Under the pieces are notes generated by a model. The model did no database searches and was not told the DNA's origin. It worked only from the letters and a program-made list of their open reading frames with translations. The position numbers and the translations under genes were made by a program. Shown here piece after piece: positions 61,522 through 64,000 of a stretch of 64,000 nt of DNA. The first letter of the stretch is position 1; every line of letters begins with the position of its first letter. The stretch is taken from positions 1 to 64,000 of the forward strand of contig VRUL01000016.1 of the NCBI GenBank assembly GCA_019456145.1, given 5' to 3'. This stretch comes from Planctomycetota bacterium (GTDB taxonomy: Bacteria > Planctomycetota > Phycisphaerae > Sedimentisphaerales > Anaerobacaceae).

Positions 61522-64000
61522 ATGAATGATCCCTGTCACAAGAAGGCTATGTACTACGAAAGAATCCTGAATGATTATAGATGGATGGCCGGGTTTATGC
61601 ACAAGCGACCTTTTACTTTTTGTGCCCTGGACGTATTTCTCCTAATTATTTTGTTGGTTGGGACGGCGTTTCCACAGCAGCTTGTTGGTCCGGGGAAGGT
61701 CTTCATTCGATTTACAAACCTCCGCAAAGACGATGCGAAAGTCCTTATTCGCGTCCATGTTGTACCGAACAGTGACAAGCCATTCGGCTGGTCAGGCTGG
61801 ACAACATATATTGGCTGCGAAGAAGGCGCTCGCAATACCCTCGGTGACAAGTGGCTCCCATGTGGCGAACAGTCGCCTTGGCTTGATATAGGGCGTGGTA
61901 TGAATTTACGCGGGACACGCAGCCCGGACACATATCTTTCGCCGGTACTCTGTGGCGTTGAAACTTCTGACGATAAACCAGGATTACACTTGCTGGCGGA
62001 GGTGGCCGAAGGCCGAGAGCAGCGGGTCATCCGGCGTATTGAGGTGCATAAACCTGATCTTAGACAAGCCAACGAACGCAGTTATCCCTGGATACTTGGT
62101 TACAGTGTGTGGAATGGACAGCAACCGTTCTTACCTACACTTGGACTTCTAATCCCTTCGCGGCCAGAGATTGCTTCCCGCGTTTATACACTCCAAGAGG
62201 CTTTGCGGTGGCAGCTTGATTTTATTGACGAGTTCCCCAGAATCGGACGCAAGCCTACACAATTCGTATTCATAACAAGAGGCCAGCCACAGATTCTTGA
62301 GGCCCTGGAATACAACGGTTATCCCGATGACACAGTTGAAGGTAATTTCGGTGATGAAATCTGGATGTCCGTCAGAATGCCTGTTGAAGAGCAGAATCAC
62401 CGCTTTGGCGAGTACCTGAGAAGGAACAGATTCGACCCGCTGGAGCTGATTCCTGACAAGGAGCTCGAGAAGGCACGGCAATTGAGTAAAGAAGAGCAAT
62501 GGAAGCTTGTGAAAATTATGCCTTCACTTCCGGAGAAGCCAAAACAATACTATGAGTCCGCTAACTATCGGTACCGACTCTGGTATGAAGAACTTGCCGC
62601 TCGAACTCAAGAATTCAAAAAGAAACACCTTGGCAAACGGGTCCTGACCGGCGCCAACTTTAGCCCGCACATGAATGTCTGGCCCGATGTTCGACAGTGG
62701 ATCGGACCTTTTCGGACAGGTGCGATGACAATGACCTGGACGGAAGATTGGTGGTGGCAAATACCGGAAGTATCGCCCCAGGTATACGGATTCCTTTTGG
62801 ATGCACTTCGCCTGGCTGGCTCTTATCATGGGGCACCGGCACAGTTTTACGTCATGCCTTTCCAGGGTAATTCCCCCGACAACTTTCGCCGAATGAACGC
62901 ACTTGGCTTGGCACATGGTGTGAAGATCCTGAATCATTTTCACACTGAAGCGCAGGTACTAACCACATGGGATTACGTTAGCGTGATGGATAGCCCAAGG
63001 ACTTACAAAGCTATTCACGATGTGATACATGATGTTGGGGCTGTTGAGCATCGGTTGTATCCTGCAATGCCTCAGCAAGCGCAAATAGCAATTATGCTGT
63101 CAAGAGCAAGCGATACCTGGGACACCGAGGACATCGGCGGTAGTGGGCATCTCTATAGCGCAAAGTTCAACGTGAACAACGAAGAACGAAAAGCTATATG
63201 GCTGGCGCTGCGGCATGCTCAGTTTCCTGTGGATTTAATCACTGACGAAGATATTGCAGACGGCCACCTCGGCACGTATAGAGTATTATATATTGTTGGT
63301 TCTGAGATGCTTCGAGCCGCGGCAGAGCCACTGATGAGTTGGGTAAAGAATGGCGGCGTTGTTTATGCCACAGGCGGTGGTGGCTTATTGGATGAATACC
63401 ATGCTCCCTTAAAAATGCTCTATCATATGTACGGAATTAAGGAACATAAATTGACACGTCATACACGGCATATCCGGCCCCGTAAAACCTTAAAGGAAAT
63501 AAAGTCTTATGACGAACTGCACATCGAACAGCTTGATAAAGCAATGGATAAGATAATCCTACCAGCCTACCTCTACCGTGAAACACTACAGCCGGAGTCA
63601 AGAAATGATATCGTTGGGAAATATTCAACTGACAATTCAGCAGGTCTTATAGTCAATAACTTCGGGAAAGGCAGAACGATATACTGTGGTTCATTAGCGG
63701 GTATTGCCTATCTCAAACCTGCGATAACAGGGTCATCACAGGTTCTGCCAACCGATTTTCCTGATAACGTCCGACGATTCCTCACTGCTCCTGCAATTTG
63801 GGCAGATGTGGTTTCGCCTGTTCAGTCTTCTGACCCACTCATCGAAACGCAGTATTTCTGTGGTGCCCAAGGAGATATCGTAGTTCTTATCAACTGGCGT
63901 GACGAATCCATTGAGAACTTGGTTGTTCGTTTCCCGGGAAAAACTGAAATCCGGAGCGTGCGCAGCCTTCGCAAAGCGGGCTATTTTAGAGGGCATTTGC
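61522..64000 (+). CDS. Large secreted glycosidase-like protein, 3' end beyond the window
   Basis: The frame from ATG 61522 (SD AGGAG, 7 bases upstream) runs open to the last base: 826 codons with no stop, so the C-terminus is missing. A hydrophobic export segment at about residues 35-50 (ALDVFLLIILLVGTAFPQQ) follows an unusually long N-terminal lead; an internal Met at residue 26 is an alternative start. The middle (FGWSGWTTYIGCEEGARNTL ... TWTEDWWWQIPEVSPQVYGF) suggests a TIM-barrel glycosidase of the GH-A type. Residues about 545-700 (YRVLYIVGSEMLRAAAEPLM, SWVKNGGVVYATGGGG) fit a class I glutamine-amidotransferase-like domain of beta-galactosidases. Family and substrate are not settled. Confidence 0.7.
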   Translation, partial: MNDPCHKKAMYYERILNDYRWMAGFMHKRPFTFCALDVFLLIILLVGTAFPQQLVGPGKVFIRFTNLRKDDAKVLIRVHVVPNSDKPFGWSGWTTYIGCEEGARNTLGDKWLPCGEQSPWLDIGRGMNLRGTRSPDTYLSPVLCGVETSDDKPGLHLLAEVAEGREQRVIRRIEVHKPDLRQANERSYPWILGYSVWNGQQPFLPTLGLLIPSRPEIASRVYTLQEALRWQLDFIDEFPRIGRKPTQFVFITRGQPQILEALEYNGYPDDTVEGNFGDEIWMSVRMPVEEQNHRFGEYLRRNRFDPLELIPDKELEKARQLSKEEQWKLVKIMPSLPEKPKQYYESANYRYRLWYEELAARTQEFKKKHLGKRVLTGANFSPHMNVWPDVRQWIGPFRTGAMTMTWTEDWWWQIPEVSPQVYGFLLDALRLAGSYHGAPAQFYVMPFQGNSPDNFRRMNALGLAHGVKILNHFHTEAQVLTTWDYVSVMDSPRTYKAIHDVIHDVGAVEHRLYPAMPQQAQIAIMLSRASDTWDTEDIGGSGHLYSAKFNVNNEERKAIWLALRHAQFPVDLITDEDIADGHLGTYRVLYIVGSEMLRAAAEPLMSWVKNGGVVYATGGGGLLDEYHAPLKMLYHMYGIKEHKLTRHTRHIRPRKTLKEIKSYDELHIEQLDKAMDKIILPAYLYRETLQPESRNDIVGKYSTDNSAGLIVNNFGKGRTIYCGSLAGIAYLKPAITGSSQVLPTDFPDNVRRFLTAPAIWADVVSPVQSSDPLIETQYFCGAQGDIVVLINWRDESIENLVVRFPGKTEIRSVRSLRKAGYFRGHL

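Noticed and set aside
1-64000. CRISPR array, tRNA or rRNA genes
   Set aside because: No regular repeat-spacer pattern, no tRNA T-arm with acceptor pairing and no rRNA core sequence was found by eye. A tRNAscan or Rfam search would decide.

Overview
The window looks like chromosomal DNA of an uncultured planctomycete, probably of the class Phycisphaerae. No rRNA or other marker gene fixes the taxon. The call rests on several traits together: a Tat-exported sulfatase, many secreted glycoside hydrolases, an N-methylated pseudopilin with a C-terminal DGH motif, a dockerin-like tail ending in CPAGWPLK, LL-diaminopimelate aminotransferase, and a dispersed repeat that translates as NEPNF...NPIKAN. 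Intergenic DNA is full of short palindromes and low-complexity repeats. No tRNA, rRNA or CRISPR array was seen.

Layout. 1-2.2 kb: gene remnants, a secreted Cys/Lys repeat protein and a small membrane protein. 2.2-5.1 kb: ileS with its own promoter. 5.2-8.1 kb: small accessory genes (zinc ribbon, DUF5677-like, a DPDNG-motif protein, a GNAT acetyltransferase) with one integron attC-like site. 8.2-12.1 kb: sulfatase, RRM RNA-binding protein, pseudopilin and a VanZ-like gene whose 3' end lies inside a MITE-like element. 12.5-15.2 kb: polA. 15.6-19.8 kb: a convergent pair that looks like defence, made of a TIR/deoxyribosyltransferase-like protein and a type IIG restriction-modification enzyme. 20.6-28.1 kb: three secreted proteins on the minus strand (beta-helix, GH116 and a duplicated metallopeptidase). 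28.3-42.7 kb: mostly plus-strand metabolism and envelope genes (dapL, a GH106-like lipoprotein, a folK-kinase fusion, an LRR/thioredoxin membrane protein, panC, panD, two tandem lgt genes, rhomboid, M60 peptidase). 43.1-50.5 kb, minus strand: a BlaI/BlaR1-type pair with an ankyrin sensor, an amidohydrolase, and an ECF sigma/anti-sigma/periplasmic triad. 51-56 kb: a 26-residue basic protein, a RACo-like ferredoxin/ATPase, lipoproteins and a long gene-poor gap. 56.4-59.3 kb: a Ca2+/Na+ antiporter and acpP-fabF behind a promoter with a perfect palindrome. 60.1-64 kb: a sialidase and a large secreted glycosidase that runs off the right edge.

Taken together, the genes suggest a heterotroph that breaks down complex, sulfated, sialylated or mucin-like glycans (sulfatase, GH33, GH116, GH106-like, beta-helix, M60). 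Envelope maintenance and signalling genes (Lgt, lipoproteins, ECF, BlaRI) and standard biosynthesis (diaminopimelate, pantothenate, folate, fatty acids) make up the rest.

The most unusual signals are: intergenic-type repeats embedded in frame in polA and ileS; a MITE that supplies the last codons of a gene, with a truncated copy of that gene 11 kb away; the BlaR1-ankyrin sensor with its operator; a thioredoxin domain nested in an LRR protein; a peptidase duplication with one dead half; and two terminator hairpins with anti-Shine-Dalgarno-like loops. Several starts were moved from the longest frame to an internal start codon because of a clear Shine-Dalgarno (SD) sequence or promoter.
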